A stretch of 64,000 nucleotides of DNA, from positions 108,078,622-108,142,621 of the forward strand of contig CM036618.1 of assembly GCA_020746105.1 (NCBI GenBank). Reading direction: 5' to 3'. Position 1 is the stretch's first letter. Each line of letters begins with the position of its first letter. The notes under the pieces were generated by a model that made no database searches, was not told the origin of the DNA, and worked only from the letters and a program-made list of their open reading frames with translations. The translations under genes were made by a program, and so were the position numbers. Source of the stretch: Trogon surrucura. Taxonomy: Eukaryota > Chordata > Aves > Trogoniformes > Trogonidae. Shown here piece after piece: positions 49,401-61,400 of the stretch.

Positions 49401-52400
49401 CAGATCATGATTGAACAGGGGTTCAGCAGAGGCTCCAACTCGGGTCATGACAGAAGCTGGTCAAACCGTAGGCCCTTAATAGATTCAACGCTACACACGA
49501 TACAAAAGAATGTGAGGTCCTCTGAAAAACTTGCAGTCTGGGTCACACTGTTTGGCAGGAACAACTCTTGGAGCTCATAAATCAGTACAAAAGCCTATGA
49601 GCTGGGAAATAATCCCAAATTGTTTAGCAAAGCAACATCCCTACAGGTAGTTTCAGTACCACAAGAAGTTTCAAAATGAGATTCAAACAACTCATGATAT
49701 TTGCTTGAAACTACCACAGGCCTTTCCAGACTTTGGCAAATTGCCAAAGGCCAGATTTTCCTGAACACATTCTGCAACTCCTGCCAGGATCCCACAGCTG
49801 AATTTTCTTTGGGATCTTACACCAGTCATTATATTTATTCATATTAAGCTCAGGCTATTATAACAGTAGGTTTATTACATTATTTCAGCCTGAGCCATTA
49901 TGTTTTTTATCAGAGGGCTACCCTGTTCTATAAAACCATAAACAGTAGAAGCTCATTCCCATGGACTTTCCCATGCACATCTTATGCTTGTCTCTGGTTT
50001 ATGACTATACCAACCGGATATTTTACATTTTTTTCTTTGCAATTAAAGCATACAACTGTAGACTTCTTTTTAATATTATTTTTTATGACAGCTATTTTAA
50101 AAATGTGTCATTAATACTTACAAGAACTTCATAATCTGGGACTGTGTGTGTTCCAAGACCTGCCCTGTCAAAAGTCACTCTGTATGTAGCATTAAGAGTG
50201 TCTACAGCATCTATTTGTCCAGTGAATAGTCCATCGTGGACACCTCGCAAACGTGCTTAAAAAAAGAACAAAAAGAACAACCAACCAATAGACTTATTAT
50301 ATCTCTTGCAAGTAAACTTTTATATGTGCATTTAAAACCCCTAGTTTAAATTGAAAAAAAAAAAACCAACCACACTAACCTCAGAAAAATAACTGTATGC
50401 AACAGAAATGCTATCCAATTTTTTGTCAAATTTATCTTTGCAAGTCAAGTATTTCCCAAATCTAACCCTCAGAGCTACGCTTATGTCTAAGTAAAAGACC
50501 CTCTAATACTCAACACCTCCTGAAAGACAGATTTTGCAGGTAAAAGTCAATTTCCAGATGATTTTGCATACCATTTCTCTTTGATCACTTCCACCGATGA
50601 CTGCATATTTAGCAAAAGACAATGAGAAATGCAGCTCAAAGATGCAGTCCCATGAGAGCGAGGAGAGGCAGTGCTGTACATGCCTGCTCTTCAGCAAGAA
50701 TTATGGGCAGTGGTGCTGAAGAGCACAAAAATCAATGAACAGTAGTGGCTTGAGTGGGAGATATCATGATTAGAGTGAAAAACATCTGGGCCAGAAACAG
50801 GATGGAGGAATTCAAGTTTCTATAAAAATCAGACAAAACTCGTGGAAAGTTTTTAGCAGTATTTCTTTCTCAGCTATGTGTAAGTTTTTTTCAGTAAAGC
50901 AATGTCAAGTTCAGTATACATGTCCAACTACACTGCAACATCGTTGCATATCTGTTTCAAAACAGGTATTTTTATATTTATGGAAAAATGAAGCTCAAGT
51001 TTTATATTAAGTTAGATTTTAAACTTTCAGAGAGCATTCAGCTTTTTGCCTTTAAACATCTCTCTCTCTCCTTCTCCAAAATTTGTTAGATATACCAGAC
51101 TGTCGTGGGTTGACCCTGGCCGGCCGCCAGGTACCCACACAGCTGCTCTCTCACTCCCCCCTTCACTGCTGGACAGGGGGAGAAAATATTTCCAAGGGCT
51201 CAGGGTTCGAGATAAGGACAGGGAGATCACTCTCATTTACTGTCCCGGGCAAAACAGACTCAACTTTGGGGAAATTAAGTACATTTATTAAAAGAACCAA
51301 TCAGAGAGGAGTAGTGAGAAGTGAGAAAGAGCAAACGGATATTAACAAGCCGAACACCTTCCCCCATCCCTCTCGTCTTCCTGGGCTTAACATCAATCCC
51401 GGTTTCTCCACCTCCTCCCCCCTCGAGCGGCGCAGGGGGACAGGGAATGGGGGTTACGGTCAGCTCATCCGACGTTGGTTCCACCGCTTCTTTTCTCAGG
51501 GCGAGGACTCTTCACTCTTCCCCAGGGCCATTGTGGGGTCCCTTTCACGGGAGACAAGCTTCACGCTCTCTTCTCCGCGTGAGTCGTCCCACGAAGGGCA
51601 ATTCATCACAAACTGCCCAACGGGAGACACCCCATGAGGGGTAGCCCACCCTTCGTGAGTCTGAGGCGCAGTCCTTTGGGGGAAACTGCTCCAGCGTGAG
51701 CCACCCGCAGCGTCCCAAAAGTCCCACCGGCCAACCTGCTCCAGCGTGGGCATTCCTCTCTTCCACGGGCTACAGGTTCCGGCAGCGACTTGCTCTGATG
51801 CGGGTTTCCTACGGGCTACAGCCCCCTTCAGGCATCCACCCACACGGCGTGGGGTCCTCAGTGGACATCTACACGGTGATCCTCATGGTGGACATCTGCA
51901 CCTCGCCCATGGGCTGCAGGGGGACAACCCGCTTCACCATGGTCTTCACCACGGACCCGGGGGACTCCTTCTGCTCCGGCGCCTGGAGCTCATCCTCCCC
52001 CCCGCTCCTTCTTCACTGACCTTGGTGTCTGCACAGATTCTCACTCCTCCATCTCTGTGCCAGCTGTTATGGCGCAGTTCTTTTCCCCGTTCTTAAATAT
52101 GTTTTTCACAGAGGCGTTCCTCTGCTATCACCTTACTGATAGGCTCAGCCTTGGCCAGCGGCGGGTCCCTCTTTAGAGCCATCTGGCATTGGCTCTATCA
52201 ATCTTGGGCAGCTTCTAGCAGCTTCTTGCAGAAGCCACCCTGCAGCTCCCCTCCCACCACCAAAATTCAGCCAGGCCAAACCAAAACACAGACAAAAAAA
52301 AAAATCTGCAATTTGAACAGCAGAAATACTAAACCATAATAAGCTTGTATCTCAAAACCATATCACTGTTTTAAAAATACTGGCTAATCCTCACAACCAC

Positions 52401-55400
52401 CTCAGTGAGCTGACAAAAACATCCATTTTTTGTATGGTTTCAATTTAACTATGTGCACTAAGTATATTATGGTGTACTAAAATCTTTGAAAAAACACTTG
52501 GATATTTTTTTGTTCGTTTGCCTTAAAGAATCTACCTGTAACTTTTGTTCCTATTACAAGCGGTAATGGAATTTCTTCTGGAAGATCTTTGAACTGTGAA
52601 ATATCTGCAACTTTCCGCTGCTGCAAAAGCCTTATTTTCTGCCGTTTCTGTTTTAGTGCCGATCTCTCTTCCTCAAAGAATGCAGAGGAACACCTGTAAT
52701 ACAATTAGGTAAAACCATACTCAAATTCAGCTCTGAAAACATATAAAGACATCAAATAAACAGGCATCATTTACCCATCAGTGAGGGAAAATGAAAAAGT
52801 TTGGACTGAAGCGTTCAAGATAAAGTGATTTCGTTGAACAGATTATACAGTCTCACTGCCCAGAACGATCACTCCTAAAATAACAGTTTATTTAAAAGTA
52901 ATACTCAGAAAAGCCGGCTATTGTGTTAGTATATCAGAAGCGTACAACTTTCTAGGACTTTTCTGCTTATAGGGATCCACCTGGTGTCACAACAGAGCTA
53001 AAGCAGGTCCCACAGCCAGTCTATTTCAAACACCACCAGCTCACTGCAGGTAAGAGGTCCCTGGCTGCCATCGCTTACTGCTACACAGGGAATTCAGTTC
53101 ACTTGTGCTCGTTAGCTCAAACTAACTCAGGATGAAAGGGCACTTCTCTGTCGCATCTCCTCGAATCTGTGAGGAGTACAGTCAGATGCAAAATCTCTAT
53201 TATGCAGATGAATTGTGCTGAGATTGATCACAGTAGAAGTATAAATTTGTTTGAGCTCGGGCTGTTGTGTAAAATCAAATAATCTCTAGCAGTCCCCTCC
53301 CCTGTTTTGAGGGGTGGAGGTCTTAAAATGTAACCTAAAAAAATGGAAGACTTAATCCAAAGGCCTTTACTTGATTCTATTCATTTTCACTTTCAACCTA
53401 CTGAATAGGCATGATGAATGAGGGAGATACTAAAAGCATAAAAATGTGGACTCAAGCCTCTCATGCCTTATTAAAAGAAAGTGTTACTACTCTTGAGTCA
53501 ATGACAGTAGTAATTTAAAAAAACAGTACAGTTGCTACTGTACGTCTGTAGAAACAGCTATTTATCAAATAACTTCCTAACTTTGTCAATTGCTTTACTG
53601 CAGTCAAATGCAATTTAAACATTTCTGTGGAACTCATACACTTAAATATTGATTACCAATCAAGAAAAAGCCCTATTTTACAAGGTTATTTTAGAAGACA
53701 CTGAGAATTCCTCCACTGGTTCCCCCTTCTACACTGCAAATTATTTTCCGTTTTCAATCCCTTCAAGATCTTTCTCAGTTATTTCTCTCTGGCTCAGTAC
53801 TGAGCTGAGAACGAACAGGAATGAACTGAGAATTTGAACTGACAGAGGAATCATCACCATCATATAATGGCAGGACAAGCATATCCAAGCTTAAATCAGA
53901 TCTCCTGCTGTTTCACAACCTCAATTAAATTTATACAGAGTACACAAGACTAACTATTACCTCTTCCTTTTCTTGGAGCATATCTTTCCCCACAGTCTAC
54001 CGGAATCTTACAAGCTTTGCAGGCTCCCATGAAGAATACTGTTGTGCCAATCAACCACACTGTTGATGGTGTGATAGGACATTTAAAGTAGCAGCAGACA
54101 TAAGAAAATATTACAACATATTTAAAACAAAATTTTTTTTTTTTTAAAAAAAAAAAGAGATCACAACCACGTGCACAGCTATCACACAGAGACACTATTA
54201 TCCTCTGCCATCAACAATGTGGATTAAAAAATGTCCCTTTTTTCCCTTCCCTCATGGGAAGATAACAGTATTGACATGGTATTTAGCTTACTTGCATATG
54301 ATGAGGACAGAGAGAAGAAATTTCTAACAGAATCGTACAAGTAAAAAACTTTTGCTCTAGAGAGAGATGAAAAATATCTTGGAAAAGCATTCAAATTATT
54401 TAGAATAATACAAAATCTCTTAAAACTAAGGCCGAAGACCACTCTGGACATCTTGAAAAAGACTACTAGCAAATATTGAGAGGGTTTTTTTTAATTATTA
54501 AAGAAATGTAAAGCCAACAGGAATGCCTATTTTATGTTGGTAAAAAGCAAGAACTTGTCACGTTTGGGTTAACGAGACTCTGTATCCAGTCAAATACTTC
54601 AGAGTTCAGATAAAACAACTTGCTGCCCGTTCACATCTGTGGTTCCTTATGCATGAACCTCTCTTAAAAAAATTCAGCTGTATGACAGCTTAACAAAAAA
54701 GCACAAACCAAAACCAACAGTACTCCCCCGTCTCCCCTCAAAGAAGAAGGAAGTTTTATCAGTGATCCAACAGACTGCTGAACAAGGCAAGCTGGTCTTT
54801 TACATTTGTACCCACTTTTGGCAAAAGTTAGTGAGCAAGTGATGATTTAACCTACAAATACACCATTTCCCTCTTAGTGGGATGATAGAGGAACAAAAAG
54901 TTATCTCAGTTAAGCTCAAATGATATGAGCATCTTTCCAAGAGGAACTATTTTTAAGCTGGCTCTGCTGCCTTCCTCTGACTGGCAATTTTTAGTTATGC
55001 AAAGTTGTTTATAGGTACAGCAGATGAAATAGCCTCCATCACATCAAACATAATCTGACTCAGTACAGTGATCTAGGAAATGGATTCAGTGCTTTAGTAT
55101 TTGTATTTTCAAAAATCAATCAGTCTCTTCTTTCTGCAACATTACTTATGCATTTTTCTCCTGATGTTACACAATAACAGAACGGTTGAGTTTGGAAGGG
55201 ATCTCTGGAGGTCGTCTGCTCCAACCCCTCCAGCAGAATCACCTACAGGAGGCTGCCCAAGACCATGTCCTTAATGATTCTATTATTTTATGTCCAGACA
55301 GCCTTTCAGCATCCTTAAGGATGGAGATTCTACCATCTCTCTGGGAAACGTGTGCCAGTGCTCAGTCACCCACACAGTAAAAAGAAATACTTTTGTGTGT

Positions 55401-58400
55401 TAAGACTGAATCTCCTGTTTCAAAGTGTGCCCATTGCCTCTTGTCCTGTCTCCAGACAACACTGAAAAAAACCATCATCTTCTTTATGCCTTCCCTTCGG
55501 ATATTTATACACAGAGGTGAGATCTTCCCTCAGCCTTCTCTTCTCTAGGCTAAACTGTACAGGTTCTGAGAAAAGGCTGAATGGAACCAATGCATTTAAG
55601 AATTAAGAATTCCAAATTAGAGAAAAGTAAAACATGCCCTCTGTTAAATTCGGACTTCTCTACAATGTACAATATTCTATAGGTGACTTTCTCCTCTCCT
55701 TGTTTTGGCAGCCAATCCAGGAAAAGTTGGGGATCTATAAAATGGTTTAAAAAAAGAATAAAATAAATGAGATTAAAACGTGCATTTTTTTTTCCCCATG
55801 AAGACCTAGGTATAGTCAGAAAAGAAAAACAAAAAGCAGTGAAAAATTGGCCTGTCTTCCATGTCAGGAAGCACTGCAGCATAAAAACATACCATAACAA
55901 CTTCAACATATCTTAGCTTGGATGCTCAGTTACCTAGAGAGGGAAGAGAACATTTCAAGTGTAGGCTCACGAGAACTACACGGACTGGACACATATATAA
56001 GGAATGGGGCAGCGAGGAGTGGGGTGTGTGCACAGAGAACACCTCTTCAATAAAATGTTCTTCTACTCTCAGCTATTATTTTGCTTTACTGCCTGCATGT
56101 CACATTTTTTTGAAGGAACGATTGTAGTAACATCAAAACTACACATAGTTATTAGTTGAAGAGGGGAAAAAAAAAATTACCTCCGTGGTTTTCCCATTAA
56201 TCGTCTGATTTTCCCCCACTCTACTCTTGTCAATTTTCTGGTTTTCAAAGTTGGAAAAGATTCTTTCAGGCACACACAGAAGTCATTATCTCCTTCAAAT
56301 AGTGGTCTGTTAAAACATAATTGGTCTTCTGTTAACTACACTTCGTAAACTTTTGTCACGAGATTCCAAAAGACATCCATCATAAGAAATACACTGAAAA
56401 CAAAAGTATAATATAGTCATACAAATACGACAATCCTATTCAAAGGGCAAATTTAATCTGAAATAAATTCAACTGAAAAACCAGACAGGAAGTTTCCAGG
56501 ACTATTGTTCTATTTGAGCCTTACTACCAGCAATGTTTAAAAATATTCCTCTCTCTTGTTACTGCAGGGAAACATAAGCATTCATACTGCGTTGTAATTT
56601 ATATAAAGGTATCAAATGAAACATTGGCAAAACCAGCGCAGCATCCTCAGGATACTGCAACACACTGAAGGAAACCATAAAGATACAGTGAGGTATGGAG
56701 AATGAAAGAAGACACAATGTAATACCAAGAAATAGGAAGACGGGATCTTTTCCATAAATTCATTCACCTATAACCCAGATTCTCAACAGAGGGTTCCAAA
56801 ATACAGGAGATGGAGCCACCCTGTCATTCTTTACAGCTGTACAGGTGAGACTTCTATCATATTGTAGCAGGACTCCGTGACAAAGCAGAGGATCAGTGTT
56901 ACAGAAGTGCCAGTTCAGAGAACCTATGTGCACGATGTATGAATTTCTCTTTGATGGTATTACCTATCTGTATCTCCATGTTTTATGACTGCCTTTAACT
57001 TTGTAGTACCAAATCCTTCTTGGGCTGAGGAGACAAGGGAGCAGAAACGGATACATCCCTCTAATAGAAGGTTAATCATTAAAGACTATGTGCAACTGAA
57101 ACAGATCTCACTTGGTGAGAACAAAAGAATAACTGCATCCTAGACAAAGCCATTTTCTCCACTCTCTGCAGGGCACTGGGGTTTAGAGGGGAGTATCCCC
57201 AAGGATAGAACAATAGAATCTTGGAAGCAACACTACTTTCAAGTGAGTGTGTGAGGCAGCAGGAGAGAGGAAAGGTGCATGGACATAAGGAGATTCAAGC
57301 AGGAATGGAAGTGAATATTTTTGCAGTAGAAGGATCTGTAGCTGTAGCACAAAGAATGATCAATGAGGCTCAGGAAACAGACAAGGAAATGTATGAGAGT
57401 TTTATTTTATCCAGATTTATTGTCACTAACATAAAATATCTCTGTAAAGAAAAACTCTTGGGGGTTTTTGCAGAAAGAAAAATCTGTATTTGACTATTTT
57501 TATTATCACTTGACCCTAAGCAGGCAAACTGTAAACCCACAGCATCTACAAGATTGGAAGCTCTAAAAAGTGGTGTGAGGAAGCTACAGCTGCATCTAGT
57601 TCTGAGGGCCTGTGGTCGCTGTAGTAGCAAGCAGCTCTTCAGAAGTCTCTGCATGTCAGAAGTCAATGAGACTTTACAGAAAACAGTCCTCTGCAGTAGC
57701 AGTGACAAAATCAAACTGAAACAGCTTCAGTGATCTAATAACCGCAGATGATAGCTGTAGAGATTAAAATATTTCAAGAGCTTATAGCAGACACGGCATT
57801 TAAACTGATGATTTCAATTTTGGATGAGTCAATTTGATTAAAATATTTTGAGACTTGGACAGTGAGCCATATTTTGTCAGTTGACAGCTCTACGACTTAA
57901 ACTTTTTTAAGCTTCTCATTAACTTGAGATCATATCACTCAAAACAACATACATCACAGTTTTTCTCCCATGCAGTTTCTTAATAAACTATGGTGTAATA
58001 TCTTAATGTGATCATATCTTAATAGCATTGCAAGTATACATCAATAACTATCAAAGAGGTTTTCAGAGTTACCTGCTAAACTCAAGTGCTAGTCTACCGA
58101 TAGAGCAAAAGTTCCATCAGGCAATTATTTAAGAATAAACTAAAAGTTCTTGGACTATTGCAAAAAATCATAAGTACAAACATTGTAATAAAATTGCTAC
58201 TAGGAGTAAGTAAGATTTAGGTTCTTTGTTTTCTTTTGTTGGCTTCTTTTTTCTCCAAATAAGGGAAAACCAAACATGTATAGATTGCTTCTTTCAAAGG
58301 AATTAAATCCTACAGATGATTAATTTAAAACTAACTAAAATGGACATGTAATTTTGCTACTTGTGAAAAACATATCCCAAAATGTTTTTCTGTTGCTATG

Positions 58401-61400
58401 ACTGCCTCCTCAGTTAAGGAAAACAGCCACAGCAATTGTGATTAAAATAGGAAGGAAAACCAGCAATTATTTTGTTATGAATAAAGTCTGGCAAACAATG
58501 CTTGCTAACTCTTCAGTCGTTCTTTAGGGTATTAAATACTAGTGTTTCATCTAGTAGTCCCTCAGTGTAGATTTTAAGATTCCACTTATCAACAACTATT
58601 TTTACATTCTAGAATTTTTAAGGATTAAATTTAAATGGTTCTTTTAAACAATTTTGCACCACCTTGCTAGTGACATTAAGAGAACAAGTGCCCCAGACTT
58701 TGAGGCACAAATTGCAGAAAGATAGAAGAACAGATAAGGAGATCCAAGAAGGATGCTGATACCTAGAAAACAGCTGAATAGTTACAACACAGAGCTCTGT
58801 TACGGATCACAATAAATTGGGACGATGGGGAAGAAACACCCAAATTCAAAATTTACACCTTTTAGTGAAGCAGCACCATATGAAGAAGCAGTCTCCTTCC
58901 CATCCCTCATGTGTAACACTGATCCAAGGGTTCAAAGAAGTCTAAGTGTTCTGATAACTTCATGCTTAAGATGCTAAAATCATGACGATTAAAACCTTCT
59001 ATTTGATACACGCAGAAGCGATAAAAAGAAAATAATTTAAACAAAGGAAACAAAACAATGAAATTATTTTCAATAACCAATAATTTAAGAACTTTGGAAT
59101 AACTAACCAATATATGGGAATTCACAGCTCAATTTCAGAAGATTACTCGTTTCTATACTAACAGGAGATAATTATATAAAGCAAACATACTTATCTATAT
59201 TTGAATAGAACCATTCATATATACACCACTTGTGGGCTTTGGGAAGTTTGAGCAGGTTGCGAAGCCTTAATCCAATCTTCTGTGAGGCTTTCTTGTCTGG
59301 CGTTGGCATTGTCGTATTAAACTTCTATGTAGTAAAATAAAGGAAACAGTTAAACACAGTCTAACATTCTTCAATATTCAAATAATTAAACTAGATCTTG
59401 ATAGAAGTCTGCACGTTAATAATTGTTACATTTTAATTGCCCATACTTTTTCATGACAAGGTTTTTGTTGGAGATATATAATAATCCTCACAGTGTTTTA
59501 TCAGCAATACAATCAAATATAACAGAAGGCAAAATTTAGCAGGATCAATACAACAAATTACAGTTGCAAGAAAAAGTATGTGAACCTTTTGGAATTTCAT
59601 GGTGTTCTGCATTAACTTGTCATAATCTGTGATCTAACCATCATCTAACTCAAGACCACTGACAAATAGAATGTGCCTGAAATAATAACAACAAAACAAT
59701 TCTGATCCTCCATTTCTTTATTAAACACACTCATTCAATGCTCAGGATGCTGGTGGAAAAGGTAAGTGAACCCTTGAGTTGACCTCAAAAAAAGCTAATC
59801 AGAGTCAGGTTAACCTCCAGTCTTGTTAAGAAAATGAGTTTGGAGGCATGGACTAGAGCTACGTTGACTGATAAAAACCACTCAAACTTTTTGAGTTTGC
59901 TCTGCACTAGATGGATGCTCATGTGAGCCGTGCTGTGCCAAAGAGAGCTTTCAGAGGATCTACCATCAAGAACCGTTGATTTACATAAAGCTGGAAAGGG
60001 TTACAAAGTGATTTCAAAGACCTTAGAAATTCACCAGCCTACAGTTAGACAAATGATCTACAGATGGAGACACTTTGGGATTGCGGTTACTTTACCAAGA
60101 AGTGAGCACTCAGCCAAAATGATCCCAAGAGCACAACGAAGACTCATCAATGCGGTAAAGAAACAACCCTGAGTGACAGCCAAAGAGTCGAAGGCATCCC
60201 TGGAGCTGGCTAACATCTGTGTTCATGAGTCTACAGTAGGTAAAACATTGCAGAAGCAGGGTGTCTATGGCAGGACACCACGAAGGAAGCCGTTGCTTAC
60301 TACAAAGAGCACTGTTGCACACCAGAAATTTGTGAAAGAGCACGTTGACACTCCACAGCAGTGTTGGCAAAATGTTTTGTGGACTGATGAAACAAAGATT
60401 GAACTATTTGGAAGGAACACACAGAACTACATCTGGTGTAAAAAGGGCACTGCATATCATCATGAAAATGTCATTCCAGCCATAAAATACGGTGGAGGAA
60501 ACATCATGGTTTGAGCCTACTTTGCTGCATCAGGGCCTGGCCAGCTTGCAGTCATTGAGGGGAAGAGGAATTCCCAAGTGTATCAAAAAATTCTTCAGGA
60601 CAACGTGAGAATGTCTGTACGTCAGCTGAAACTCTGTGGACGTTGGGTGATGCAACCAGACAATGATCCAAAACACCGGAGCAAGCCCACAACAGAACAG
60701 CTTCAGAAAAACAAAATCCACCTCTTGGAGTGGCCAAGTCAGAGCCCAGACCTCAGCCCAGCAGAGATGCCATGGAAGGACTTGAAGGGAGCCACACACA
60801 TGAGCCATCCAAAGAATATAACAGAGCTAAAGCAATTCTGCCAGGAAGAACAGGCTAAAATCCCTCCTGAAGGATGTGCAGCTCTGATCCACAGCTACAG
60901 GAGGTGCCTGGTTGAGGTTATTGCTGCCAAGGAGGGGGTCAACCAGTTATTGATTCCGAGGATTCACTTACTTTTTCCACCAGCATCCTGAATGTTGAAT
61001 GAGTGTGTTCAGTAAAGACATGGAGGATGAGAATTGTTTTGGTGTTATTATTTTAGGCACATTCTGTTTGTCAGTAGTCTTGACTTAGATGACGGTTAGA
61101 TCACATTTTATGACAAATTAAAGTAGAACACCATGAAATTCCAAAAGGTTCACATGCTTTTTCTTGCAACTGTATCTCTACACAAAGCTCTTCTAACAGA
61201 GATGTTTTCCAACACTGAAACTACATTTCTGGTAACAATAGCATGGCACTGAAGTACACAAAGACTTCAAAAGTTGAGGCACCACTGAACATTGTCTGAA
61301 GTGAGCATACGTGGCAGTGTGGCTCCGATGCCAGCTACACCAACTGCCTCATTATTACTAGCACTTCTTCTCTGGCTAACTCTTCTTAAACTGAGGATGA

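Larger units (their letters stand above)
59561..61172 (+). mobile_element. Tc1-type DNA transposon, full length, 1612 bp
   Basis: The element starts CAGTTGCAAGAAAAAGTATG and ends with its inverted copy CTTTTTCTTGCAACTG, each bordered by the TA target dinucleotide (59559-59560 and 61173-61174). The terminal inverted repeats are about 215 bp (59561-59777 and about 60957-61172), with roughly 20 mismatches by eye. Each contains an outer direct repeat (AAAAAGTATGTGAACC) and an inner one (AAAAGGTAAGTGAACCC), the IR/DR arrangement of Sleeping Beauty-like Tc1 elements. A degenerate transposase frame lies between. It is antisense to LIN9. Confidence 0.95.
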
